Positions 37,028 to 46,377 of a stretch of DNA of 64,000 bases are shown piece by piece. The notes under the pieces were generated by a model that saw only the letters and a program-made list of their open reading frames with translations, made no database searches and was not told where the DNA came from. The first letter of the stretch is position 1, and every line of letters starts with the position of its first letter. Both the position numbers and the translations under genes were made by a program. The DNA is from Dyella sedimenti (GTDB taxonomy: Bacteria > Pseudomonadota > Gammaproteobacteria > Xanthomonadales > Rhodanobacteraceae), in NCBI RefSeq assembly GCF_022760995.1, contig NZ_JAKWJO010000008.1, positions 1-64,000 of the forward strand, written 5' to 3'.

Positions 37028-40000
37028 TTCTTCTCTCCGTCTCGGCCCATCCGCGTTTGCAGCCAGACAGCATCGATGTTCGAGAAACCGTATTGATGCA
37101 GAAGCGTCGGAAATGCCAAAACGCTTGCCGGCACCAGGTTGGTCACAGTCGTTGTTTCATTGAACCAGTAGATCCAGGTCGATGGCCCCTGAACAGCGTT
37201 ACCCAACTCGTTGTATCCGGCGTGACTGCCAAGCCAGTCGTGGGGGCCTGCGAACGATTCCACTAATCGGTCGGCAAAGCTGCCTGGTGTATAAGGAACT
37301 TTGGCTATCGAGCCCTGGAGGCCTTGCGAACCACCTGTAAGGCCACCCTGCTTTGCCAATGCTTGCTCTAGCGTATAGACCTTACCGGTGTCGGAATTGA
37401 TTACCGTGCCTGTGAAAGTCCATGTCCCATCTGGGTTGTCGGTTACTGTGCCTAATGTCTCTAGCAAGTCGCGATTTATACGAGTCCCTCCCAGCTTGAA
37501 ATTGTCACCATCCACGCCGGTACTTTCGCCACTCCGGTTGCTGTAGCAGTTCCCTCCCTCATCACATACGCCTTTAAAGCGCTCAGAGGACTCAATCTGA
37601 TCTTTACGTAGCTCCTGCCCGGCCCAAGACAGGACGCTCAATGTGAAAGCGAGCTTTGCACCGTCGCCACAGTTGCCACCAAGTGCCATGCTGGTACCAC
37701 AGCCAGCCGCCGTTTCGGTTGCCAGACGACCCAAGTTGTATGTTTCGCCGTATACACCTGTGATTCCGCCGGAAATACCCCCGGCAATAGCTCCATTCAG
37801 AGCACCCAGCTTCCAGTCATAACCCTGTGCCGCTGCACCTGTGGCTCCGCCAGCGGCTCCCGCAGCGATGCCCGTGAGTGTGGCATTAGCCCAACCAGCG
37901 GAAACCGTTGCACCAGTGAGGCCCGGGCCAGCAGCGGCCATCGCGGTGCCTGAGCCCGCTGCCGCGCCCGATGCATTGCCTATCCAGGCGCTCGCCGCAC
38001 CCGCCGTAAGATAAGCCGCAGCCATGGTGACTACGGCACCCGCCGCTGGCGTCAGCCCTTCATGATGCTGGTGCTCATTGATATGCACCTCATCAATGCT
38101 TTGCCATTCGATGTCGGGCTGAGTTTGCGCGTCAGCAATCCAACCCGTGCCGGGTTGCTGCTGACTCGCCCGGATAATGGCTTGCGCCTGTGATTCGCCC
38201 TGCTTCTGTCCCACACCAATCGTGATGCCATCGACGGCCGCCATGGCAACAGGGCCGGTGATAGACGTTTGTATCTCAGTGGTGTCTAGACGCTGGCGAT
38301 GATCGGTCGCCTGGTAGTAGACGTTGTGCTTGCCCGAGTCGCGCGCGTAGCTCTCGCTGTTGGTCGCAGTGACAAAGTTGATCTTGCCGCCGCTGAGCAA
38401 GGCCGTGCCGGTATCGCTGCGGATGTTGGCCGCCTGGTAGGTCTGGTCTCCGCCACTTACGACCACGATAGGGCCTTTCGCGTCGAGTGTGCTACCAATG
38501 GCGATGACTTGCTGGGTGGTGACTTCCTTCTTCTTGGTGCCGGCGTCGGAACTCAACGCATAGCCCAGGCCGGAGCGAGAGGTTTTCTCGCTGTGATTGG
38601 TGATATGGGTGTCGCCAGCGGCGAGGAAGGACACTTTATCGCCAGCCGTCACAGCGATGCCGCCATCGCTGCTTCGCAGGGTGGCACCGATGCCCAGCAC
38701 GCTGCCGCCGGCGTCCATGGCGATGCCTTGCTTGCCGCTGAAGGTAGTGCCCACGGCGGTGAGGTCGATGGCTTCGTCGTGGGTGGCGCTGGTCTTCTTG
38801 GAGAAAGTGCCTTTTTTGGTCGAGGTGCTGTCAGTCGCCTGGGCGTGCACATTCTGGGCTGCCAGCAGGTTGATGTCTCGCTCCGCGTGCGCGATCACGG
38901 CCCCCTCACTGCTGACGACATTCGCGGCGACGGCGTTGATATCACGTCCCGCGCCCATGACTACACCTTGGGCACCACTGATGGTGGTACCTACGGCGGT
39001 GATATCGATGGTTTCGCCGTGTGTCGTGGTTTTGGTCTTGCCGTGCTTGGTAAAGCTATCCTGGGTTTGACTTGTCGTGTCTTCACCCGCCAGTAGGTTG
39101 ATGTCGCGGCCGGCGGCCAGGCCGATGACACCGTCGCTTTGCGCGGTGGCGGCGATAAGGGCGATATCGCGGCCGGCCGCCATGCTGATGTCGCCGGCAG
39201 AGGCAAAAATGCTGCCACGAGCGGTGTCCTCCATGGTGACGGAGGATGAAAAGTTCTTGCCTTGCTTGGTAAACGTCGCCGAGGCGGTGTGATCGGTCAC
39301 AGCGTCACTGATGATGTCCTGGCCAGCGACCACGCCGATGCCGGTACCGCCGTGCACGGTGGCTGCCGTGAAATGCGCATCGCGGCCGGCTTCGATGTAG
39401 GCGACCTGGCCCGCATTCATCGTGCTTTGGTCGAATACCGCATCACGCCCGGCGACGACGGCAGCGTTGCCTTCTGTGGAGAAACTGCCGGCCGCCGCTT
39501 TGGTGCCGCTGGCCGAGGTGGCGGCGTTCTGCACGTAGTCGCGGCCTGCCACGACCACGCCGTCACCCGCGCTGATGATCTTGCCCTGGTTGATGACGTC
39601 GATTGCCGCGACGACCTGCACGCCACCGGCACCGGCGGTGATGGTGCCGCCGTAGGCGGCCAGGCCGTCGAACGCAGGAGCGTTGATGACGCTGCCTCCC
39701 GCCTGGATGGCAATGGCGTTGGCATCGAGTGCGCCGGCGTTGACCGTATCGCCCCGGGTGGCAATGGCTAGAAGGTCCCCACCGCTGATGCTGCCCCGGT
39801 TGATCAGGGTATCCGCACTGATAGCGGTGCTCTGGGTGCCACTGATGGTGCCGTCGTTGCGAACGGTGCCGCTGGATTGCACGTTGACGGTGTCGCCTGC
39901 GATCAGGGCACCGCCGGTGCGCATCTTGTCGGCAGTGGCCTTCGATAGGTACACCACGGGTACCAGGACATGCTGACCATCTACCACCTGATCGACCAGC

Positions 40001-43000
40001 CATACGATGTCCGATGACAGCGAAGCGATCTGCGAGCTGGTGAGCGGCGCGCCTAGCGCCAGACCTAATGACTGCGCTTGTGTGGAGGCGTTGTCCATCA
40101 GGGCCTGGTACTGCGCGATCGGGTCTCCACCATCCAGGCTACGACGCCCGGTGAGTTGAAGGATCTGATCCAGCACCAGGTTCTGCTCGTAGTAGCCATC
40201 GCCCAGGCGCTTATGGATGGCGCTTGGATCGGAGCCCAGTGCCTGCAGCAGGTAGTCGGAGCTGGTCGAAGGGCCCTTGGCGAATCGCGGTGCGGTGGTG
40301 ACCAGGAAAGGTGCGCTGGGGTCGGCGTTCTGCCCGTACATGCCATTGGAAGGGGGCATATAGCCTGGCAGCGGCTGGTCGGCGGTACCGACCATTCGGG
40401 TAGTTGCGCCATCCACTTGGTCGGTGCCGCTGACCTCATGGCCCTGCGTTCCGGTCACCTTGGTGGTACTGCCGGCCTGCACCTGCGCCGTATCACCCAG
40501 GGTGGCGCGACCGGGGCCGGCGAGGCCATCCGCGCCGAGCATGGTCATGCCTCCTGCCACCGCCACGGTGGTGTTGGTGACGTCGTGGCCGGTGATGCTG
40601 ACGTTCTGTCCTTTGATGGTGCTGCCCACAAGCACCGGACCAGCGGCGGTGAGGATGTCGGTGCTGATATGTGCTGGGAAGTCGGCCATATCGTCTTTCC
40701 AGCCATCGGCGCTGAGGTACTTCACGGGTACGGGTGGAAGCACCAGTGCATCGATGTCGCGCTGGAGGGTGTACTGGCCCGTCACGGCGACATTGGCAAT
40801 GCGCGCATCTGGCGTGCCGTCGTAAGCACGGCCATCGATGATCAGGCCGCCATTGGCGACGATGGTCGATGCATAGTTGGTCAGGTGCGTGCCCAGGTCG
40901 ATGCCAAGATCACCACCGGTTTGGATCTGGCTGTCTGCGCTTTCGCGGATGATCCGCGTGCCAGTAAGGTAGGTGTCGGTCTGTTTGTATTCGGCTCCAG
41001 GGTTGCCGTTGGCACCGATGACCAGATAGCCACCACGCTGGCCGTACTTGTCGATGGCGATCTGGTTGTAAGTCGTGTTGAGGATGGCCAAGTCGGCGTC
41101 TGAGACGTGATCGACACGCGACCAACCGGTGCGATGAAGATAGGACAGCAGTTCCACTTGATCGACACTGGTGAGGCCGCCATCGTCGTTCTTCTGGAGC
41201 AGCTGCGCTTCTCGCTGTTGCTCGGCCGGTGTCAGCGCACCGTCGTAAGCACGCTGGGAGCCGAGCGCGTATTGCTCGTCTGGATCAAGCACGTATTGCT
41301 CGGTTTCGATGAAGCGACGACGGTTGATGGCGACATCCGCAGCGATGAAGCCATGGCCTTCAGCCTGGATACGGCTGGAGACATTGTCGAGAGTGGCGAC
41401 GCGGGTGCCGTCCGCACGCCCCTCGATGGTGAGATCGCCGCCGCTGTAGATGTCACCATCCAAGTTAGCCAGGTGTTGGGCGACGCGAAGATCCAGCGAC
41501 TGGCTGGCGCCGATAAAACCTTCGCCATAGGCGACCGCCGCATCTGTGGTACCGAGGTCGTGACCATTGGTTAGTGTGTCGGCCTCGATATGGACGGCAT
41601 CGCCGGTGATGCCTTGGCTGCTGGCATTGGTGATATCGGTTGCGGCAAGCGTGAGCATATCGCCGGCAATGGAGGCGCCGGCCTGATTGTCGATGCTGCC
41701 TGTCGCGATAATATTGGCCATCGCACTGCCATCATCGGCGCTGGCATTGATGGTGCCCTGATTGACCAGGTTGTCGGCGGTGATGTCCAGTTCGCCCGGG
41801 GTCTGCAAGGTGCCCTGGTTGGTGAGCGTGCCGTCGATGGCAAGGCCCAGGCGTCCGTCGCTTTCCAGGCGTTGGCCGGCGAGGTGGACGTAGTCGCCGG
41901 TGAAGTGAGCGTCGAGCCATTGCGCGCCATAGAGGCGGCCAATGCCGTTCAAGGTGGCGAGGGTGGCGTGCACGGTGGTGCCGTCGATCTCGCCGCCGTC
42001 ATTATTCAACGTGGGCGTGGTGACCCACAGGGCGTTGGCCTGTAGATGGCCGCTGGTGTTGGTGATCCGCGCGAGGTCGAGCCATGCGGTATCGCCAGCG
42101 CCCAATTGGCCGCCGGTATTGTCGAGCGTGGCGTTGCCGTTCTGGTAGCTGAGGGTGCCCGTGGCATAGGCCGTGCCGCCGTGGTTGTCGAATGCGCCCA
42201 GGTGATCCAAGGTCAGATCGCGCTGGGCCACGAGCGTGCCGTCATCGCTGTTGTCCAGGGCTGCGCCGCTGAGCAACACATCCCCGCCACGGTTGCCGAT
42301 CAGACCGCCCCGGTTGTCGATGGTGCCGGTGGTGCTTATCCGCAGGACGGCATCCGCGTCGGCGGCGTTGCCGGCCAACAACTGGCCGCCGATATTGCTG
42401 AAGGACGCGGCATCCAGGGTGGCCGCGCTGGTGGCGTCGATGGCGCCACCGGTGTTGTCGAGCCCGCCTTGGGCGGCCAAGCCCAAAATGCCGCCGGCTT
42501 GCAGCAGGCCCGCATCGCGATTGAGCACGTTCCCCGTACTGCGCAAATTCAGATCATGCAAGGCGAAGGTGGCGCCGCCGCTGTTGTCGAACGCGCCCAC
42601 TTGCAGGGTCGCATTGCCTTCGGCGCCGATCAGGCCGCCCTGGGTGTTGTCCAGGGTCTGGGCGAGGTCGATGCTGAGGCTGCCGGCATCGCCGCGTTGG
42701 ATCAGTTGGCCGCCGGCATTGTCCAGCGTGCTGCCGGTGATGGTGACATTGCCCTGGCCATCCAGCACGCCACCCGCATTGCTTAGCGCCCCACCGCTGA
42801 TGGCGAGCGTGTCGCGAGCTGCCACCTGGCCTTGCGTGTTGTCGAAGGTATGGGCGTTGAGGGTGACCTGTTGACCGTAGAGGCCCAAGGGTGTGCTCGC
42901 GCCGTTGCTCAGTGTGTCGCGATTGAGCAGGGTCGTCGCCTGCACATCCAGGTTACCATTGGCGATAAACGCGCCGCCGGTATTGTCGAGCGTGTCACCT

Positions 43001-46000
43001 ACGCTGGCATGGATCGCCTGCGGGGTTTGCACCAGGCCGCCTCGATTGCTGAGGCGGCCGGCGGTGAGTTCCATCTCGCCGTTGCTTTGCAGGGTGCCGT
43101 CGTCGTTGCTGAGCAGGCCATCGATGGTGAGTGTGAGCGGTGTGGCATCCGCCGCTTGAAGCACGCCGGCCTGGTTGATCAACGAACCGGCCTGCACCGT
43201 GGTGGCGCCCGCACTGGCAAACGTGCCATGCGTGTTGTCGAACATGCCGCCCACCTCAATCTGGGTGGGTGCCGACCCGGCAGCGATCAGCGTGCCCTCC
43301 ATGTTGGCAAGCGACGCAGCGGTAAGCCACAGGGCGCCATTGCTCACCACGGTACCCCCGGTGTTATCGAAGGCTCCATGGACATGCAGCGTCAGGGCAT
43401 CCTCACCCAGGGCGCTGAGTTGTCCAGCGGCCGTGCTCAGCGTATCGGTGTCGATGCGGATGGCTTGTGCCTGGGTAACGCCACCACTCAGGTCGGTGGC
43501 GTGGCCGCTTATCGCCAGCGTGCCGTTACTGGCGAGGATGCCATCGCGACCATCGAGCGCGATGGCGTCGATGCGCAGGGTGCCGCTTCCTGCGTGCTGG
43601 AGGGTGCCCTGGGTGTTATCGAGCGTGGTGGCGGTTACGGTGAGGTCACCCTCCGCCGCCACGACGCCCTGATCGCTGTTATCGAGCAGATCGTTTACCG
43701 CCAGCGTCAATGACGAGCCGTCACCGGTCTGCACGACGCCATGCTGGTTGAGCAGGTTGCCGGCCTGGAGGGTGGCCGCTCCCCGCGTCGCCACCGTGCC
43801 GCCGGTGTTGGTGAAGGTATCGGTCACCTGCACTTGCGTCGGCGCACTGCCAGCCGCGGTGAGGGCGCCTTCGGCGTTGATCAGTGATTGCGCCTGGAGT
43901 TGGAGGGCGCCATTGGTCGCGATGGCGCCCTGGGTGTTGTCGAATGCACCGCTGACGTTCAATTGCATGGCCTGGTCGCCCACTGCGACAAGGCTGCCCT
44001 GGGCGTTGTTCAGGGTGCCGGTGGTGATCGACACCTGTTGCGCCGAGGTGGTGCCGCCGCTTACGTCGGTGGTGCTGCCGGTGATGACCAATCGGCCGTT
44101 GCTACCGAGGGTGCCGCCAGCGCCGTGGAGCGTGTTGGCGCTGATGTCCAGCGTGCCTTCGCCGGCATACTGCACGGTGCCGCTGGCGTTGTCGAACACG
44201 TTGGCCTGGAGGGTCAGGTCGGCGTTGCTGGCAAGGATGCCGCCATCGCCGTTGTCGAAGTCGTCGGCAACGATGATGTTGTTGACCACGCCCCCCAAGG
44301 CGACCTCGTCACCTGAGGCGGTAATAACGCCGCCGCGATTGTCCAGGCTTTGCGCTTCGAGCGTGAAACGGGTTGCATTCAGCGTGGCGCCGCGATGGTC
44401 GATGTGGCCCGCGGTGAGGTAGGCCACACCGGCCGTGGCTAAGGTGCCCCCCGCACCCTGCCAGCTACCGGTGTTCAGCATTAAGCCATCCGTGCCTACC
44501 TGCGTGATGGTGCCGCGCTCGTTGATAAGCGTATGGCTGGCAAGCACCAACGAGGATGCCGCACTGATCAGCATGCCGTCGGTATTGTCCAGCGTACCGG
44601 TGACGGAGAGAGTAGTGGCCTCGGTGCCGGCGTGGGTCAGCGTGCCGCCCCGGTTGGATAGGTTCTGCACATCGAGCGTCAGCGCGTCGCCGACGCTCAA
44701 CTCGCCCGCGTCATTGATGACGTTGCCGCCCCGGAGGAAGGCGGCACCGTCGATCGCCAACGTGCCGCCCTGGTTGCTGAGGTTGCCGCTGGTCAGGGTG
44801 AGCTGGCGCAAGCCCAGTTGGCCGCCGTCGTTGAACAAGCCATGGTCGACGGCCAGGTCGAAACCGGCGGCGGCGCTGATGCGGCCACCGTCGTTGTCGA
44901 ACAGGCCGGTGATATGCAGCACGCCATCGGCCAGCGGAGCGATGGGCGTGGCGCTTATCGACCCGCTATCCGCTGGCGCGGCGGCATCGCCCGGCGAGGC
45001 GTCGCCAGGCGGCGCGGAGGGGGCGCCCGTGGCGGGCGCGCCGTCTATCCCGCTACCGGCGTCGGCCAGCGGCATGCCGATATGGCCGTCGCGGTTGGAC
45101 AAGCTGCTCGCTTGCAACGACATCGCCTGGGCACCCGTTTGCGCGATGGTGCCACCCGCATTGCGCAGCGCGCCGGCGTCGATGGCGATGCGCCCCGCGT
45201 TGAGCAGGCCGTTGCCATTGTCCACATCGGCGGGCGTGGTGATGGCCAGCTCGCGCGTGGCGCTGAGAGTGCCGCTGTTGGCCACGCCGCCGCTCGCGAT
45301 GATTCGCGCGTTGTCCTGCGATTGCAGACTGCCGGTGTTCTCCAGCCGGCCATCGAGGGTCACCACCAGGTCGCCCGCCTGGGCGCCGATGGTGCCGGCA
45401 TTGCGCACGCCCACGCCCTGCTCGGTACCCAGCAGGGTGATCTTGTGGGCATACATGCCGCCCAGCGCGCTGACGTCGAGTGCGAAGACGGGCTTGTCGG
45501 CCATGCCCTGGATCGCGGCCACCTGGCCATCGGTGGCGCCGACCTGGTTGGCACCGGTGGTCACGTGCAGCTGCGGCGACCAGAGGCCGGCATTGAGGGC
45601 CACGGAGCGGGCGATGAGGTCGGTATAGTCCGCGCGGCTGGCATCGAGCCCCGCGCCATTGACCTGGATGGCGCCACCGGTGACGCGGTAGCCATCGAGT
45701 GCCCCGCCGGAGATCACCGGCGCGCCGGTGGTCAGCGTGACCCGGTTCGCGTTGATGAAGCCGCAGCCGTCGCAGGCCACGCCGGCCGGATTGGCGATGA
45801 CCACCTGGGCCCGGTCGCCGGCCACCTCGACATAGCCGTTCAACTGGCTGGGATGGGCGCCGGTCACTTCATTGAGGATGATCTTGGCCGTACCCGTAGC
45901 CAGCCAAGGATTGCCGGCGACGGCGCCGGCCAGTTGGGTCTGGGTGGAGGTGCGCGAATTGTTGAGTACCGCGCCCTCGGGGGCGACGTTGAACCGGCTA

Positions 46001-46314
46001 TAGGTGTTGCGCGACACGCCGGCGGCGCTGGGCGTTTGGATGTTGATTAGCGGCGCGGCACCCGGCACGTTGAGCACGGTGGGGCGCTGGTGGCCCGGGG
46101 CGTTGGGATCGCCAGTGATCTGCGCGCTTGCCACTGAGGCGAAGCCGATCCAGCCGAAGGCTATCCACAGCCTCCAGCTGACCGGTCGCACCGCCGTGGT
46201 GACGATGCCCTCTGACTTGGCTGCCCCGCGCCCCGCCTGGCGAGCCAGTTCCGACACCGCCTGGAACACACCCAGGGCCTGGTTGAAGACGATGTGGTAG
46301 CAGTGCTTGTTCAT
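37024..46314 (-). CDS. Giant two-partner-secretion adhesin (FhaB/CdiA-like TpsA)
   Basis: The 3,096-residue exoprotein starts with an extended signal peptide (ESPR): MNKHCYHIVFNQALGVFQAV, then hydrophobic WRLWIAFGWIGFASVASA, with predicted cleavage after A64. The TPS secretion domain (to about residue 300) has NTYSRFNVAPEGAVLNNSRT and ANPAGVACDGCGFINANRVT with C181 and C184. Residues ~330-1650 are dozens of ~20-25-residue beta-helix repeats of LxNxxGxLxAxGxLxL type. Then come FHA repeats (DITAVGTTISGAQGVVMGAG and its near copy DLTAVGTTFSGKQGIAMDAG). There is an Ala/Gly-rich pretoxin-like stretch near 2,740-2,860. The C-terminus (SFADRLVESFAGPHDWLGSH) is of a recurrent FHA type, and no VENN motif is present. 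It is secreted through the TpsB encoded just upstream. I start at 46314 because ESPR begins there. Confidence 0.92.
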   Translation of the reverse strand: MNKHCYHIVFNQALGVFQAVSELARQAGRGAAKSEGIVTTAVRPVSWRLWIAFGWIGFASVASAQITGDPNAPGHQRPTVLNVPGAAPLINIQTPSAAGVSRNTYSRFNVAPEGAVLNNSRTSTQTQLAGAVAGNPWLATGTAKIILNEVTGAHPSQLNGYVEVAGDRAQVVIANPAGVACDGCGFINANRVTLTTGAPVISGGALDGYRVTGGAIQVNGAGLDASRADYTDLIARSVALNAGLWSPQLHVTTGANQVGATDGQVAAIQGMADKPVFALDVSALGGMYAHKITLLGTEQGVGVRNAGTIGAQAGDLVVTLDGRLENTGSLQSQDNARIIASGGVANSGTLSATRELAITTPADVDNGNGLLNAGRIAIDAGALRNAGGTIAQTGAQAMSLQASSLSNRDGHIGMPLADAGSGIDGAPATGAPSAPPGDASPGDAAAPADSGSISATPIAPLADGVLHITGLFDNDGGRISAAAGFDLAVDHGLFNDGGQLGLRQLTLTSGNLSNQGGTLAIDGAAFLRGGNVINDAGELSVGDALTLDVQNLSNRGGTLTHAGTEATTLSVTGTLDNTDGMLISAASSLVLASHTLINERGTITQVGTDGLMLNTGSWQGAGGTLATAGVAYLTAGHIDHRGATLNATRFTLEAQSLDNRGGVITASGDEVALGGVVNNIIVADDFDNGDGGILASNADLTLQANVFDNASGTVQYAGEGTLDISANTLHGAGGTLGSNGRLVITGSTTDVSGGTTSAQQVSITTGTLNNAQGSLVAVGDQAMQLNVSGAFDNTQGAIATNGALQLQAQSLINAEGALTAAGSAPTQVQVTDTFTNTGGTVATRGAATLQAGNLLNQHGVVQTGDGSSLTLAVNDLLDNSDQGVVAAEGDLTVTATTLDNTQGTLQHAGSGTLRIDAIALDGRDGILASNGTLAISGHATDLSGGVTQAQAIRIDTDTLSTAAGQLSALGEDALTLHVHGAFDNTGGTVVSNGALWLTAASLANMEGTLIAAGSAPTQIEVGGMFDNTHGTFASAGATTVQAGSLINQAGVLQAADATPLTLTIDGLLSNDDGTLQSNGEMELTAGRLSNRGGLVQTPQAIHASVGDTLDNTGGAFIANGNLDVQATTLLNRDTLSNGASTPLGLYGQQVTLNAHTFDNTQGQVAARDTLAISGGALSNAGGVLDGQGNVTITGSTLDNAGGQLIQRGDAGSLSIDLAQTLDNTQGGLIGAEGNATLQVGAFDNSGGATFALHDLNLRSTGNVLNRDAGLLQAGGILGLAAQGGLDNTGGAIDATSAATLDAASFSNIGGQLLAGNAADADAVLRISTTGTIDNRGGLIGNRGGDVLLSGAALDNSDDGTLVAQRDLTLDHLGAFDNHGGTAYATGTLSYQNGNATLDNTGGQLGAGDTAWLDLARITNTSGHLQANALWVTTPTLNNDGGEIDGTTVHATLATLNGIGRLYGAQWLDAHFTGDYVHLAGQRLESDGRLGLAIDGTLTNQGTLQTPGELDITADNLVNQGTINASADDGSAMANIIATGSIDNQAGASIAGDMLTLAATDITNASSQGITGDAVHIEADTLTNGHDLGTTDAAVAYGEGFIGASQSLDLRVAQHLANLDGDIYSGGDLTIEGRADGTRVATLDNVSSRIQAEGHGFIAADVAINRRRFIETEQYVLDPDEQYALGSQRAYDGALTPAEQQREAQLLQKNDDGGLTSVDQVELLSYLHRTGWSRVDHVSDADLAILNTTYNQIAIDKYGQRGGYLVIGANGNPGAEYKQTDTYLTGTRIIRESADSQIQTGGDLGIDLGTHLTNYASTIVANGGLIIDGRAYDGTPDARIANVAVTGQYTLQRDIDALVLPPVPVKYLSADGWKDDMADFPAHISTDILTAAGPVLVGSTIKGQNVSITGHDVTNTTVAVAGGMTMLGADGLAGPGRATLGDTAQVQAGSTTKVTGTQGHEVSGTDQVDGATTRMVGTADQPLPGYMPPSNGMYGQNADPSAPFLVTTAPRFAKGPSTSSDYLLQALGSDPSAIHKRLGDGYYEQNLVLDQILQLTGRRSLDGGDPIAQYQALMDNASTQAQSLGLALGAPLTSSQIASLSSDIVWLVDQVVDGQHVLVPVVYLSKATADKMRTGGALIAGDTVNVQSSGTVRNDGTISGTQSTAISADTLINRGSISGGDLLAIATRGDTVNAGALDANAIAIQAGGSVINAPAFDGLAAYGGTITAGAGGVQVVAAIDVINQGKIISAGDGVVVAGRDYVQNAATSASGTKAAAGSFSTEGNAAVVAGRDAVFDQSTMNAGQVAYIEAGRDAHFTAATVHGGTGIGVVAGQDIISDAVTDHTASATFTKQGKNFSSSVTMEDTARGSIFASAGDISMAAGRDIALIAATAQSDGVIGLAAGRDINLLAGEDTTSQTQDSFTKHGKTKTTTHGETIDITAVGTTISGAQGVVMGAGRDINAVAANVVSSEGAVIAHAERDINLLAAQNVHAQATDSTSTKKGTFSKKTSATHDEAIDLTAVGTTFSGKQGIAMDAGGSVLGIGATLRSSDGGIAVTAGDKVSFLAAGDTHITNHSEKTSRSGLGYALSSDAGTKKKEVTTQQVIAIGSTLDAKGPIVVVSGGDQTYQAANIRSDTGTALLSGGKINFVTATNSESYARDSGKHNVYYQATDHRQRLDTTEIQTSITGPVAMAAVDGITIGVGQKQGESQAQAIIRASQQQPGTGWIADAQTQPDIEWQSIDEVHINEHQHHEGLTPAAGAVVTMAAAYLTAGAASAWIGNASGAAAGSGTAMAAAGPGLTGATVSAGWANATLTGIAAGAAGGATGAAAQGYDWKLGALNGAIAGGISGGITGVYGETYNLGRLATETAAGCGTSMALGGNCGDGAKLAFTLSVLSWAGQELRKDQIESSERFKGVCDEGGNCYSNRSGESTGVDGDNFKLGGTRINRDLLETLGTVTDNPDGTWTFTGTVINSDTGKVYTLEQALAKQGGLTGGSQGLQGSIAKVPYTPGSFADRLVESFAGPHDWLGSHAGYNELGNAVQGPSTWIYWFNETTTVTNLVPASVLAFPTLLHQYGFSNIDAVWLQTRMGRDGEKK

Positions 46315-46377
46315 GCGAGTGTTTCTCTGACGGGCACACAACAACAAGACCATGCGTTTGGTGCATGGCCGCGATGG

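Noticed and set aside
37024..46314. Adhesin repeats considered as a CRISPR or tandem DNA array
   Set aside because: The repetition is at protein level with degenerate 20-25-residue units and no constant spacer or repeat length in DNA.
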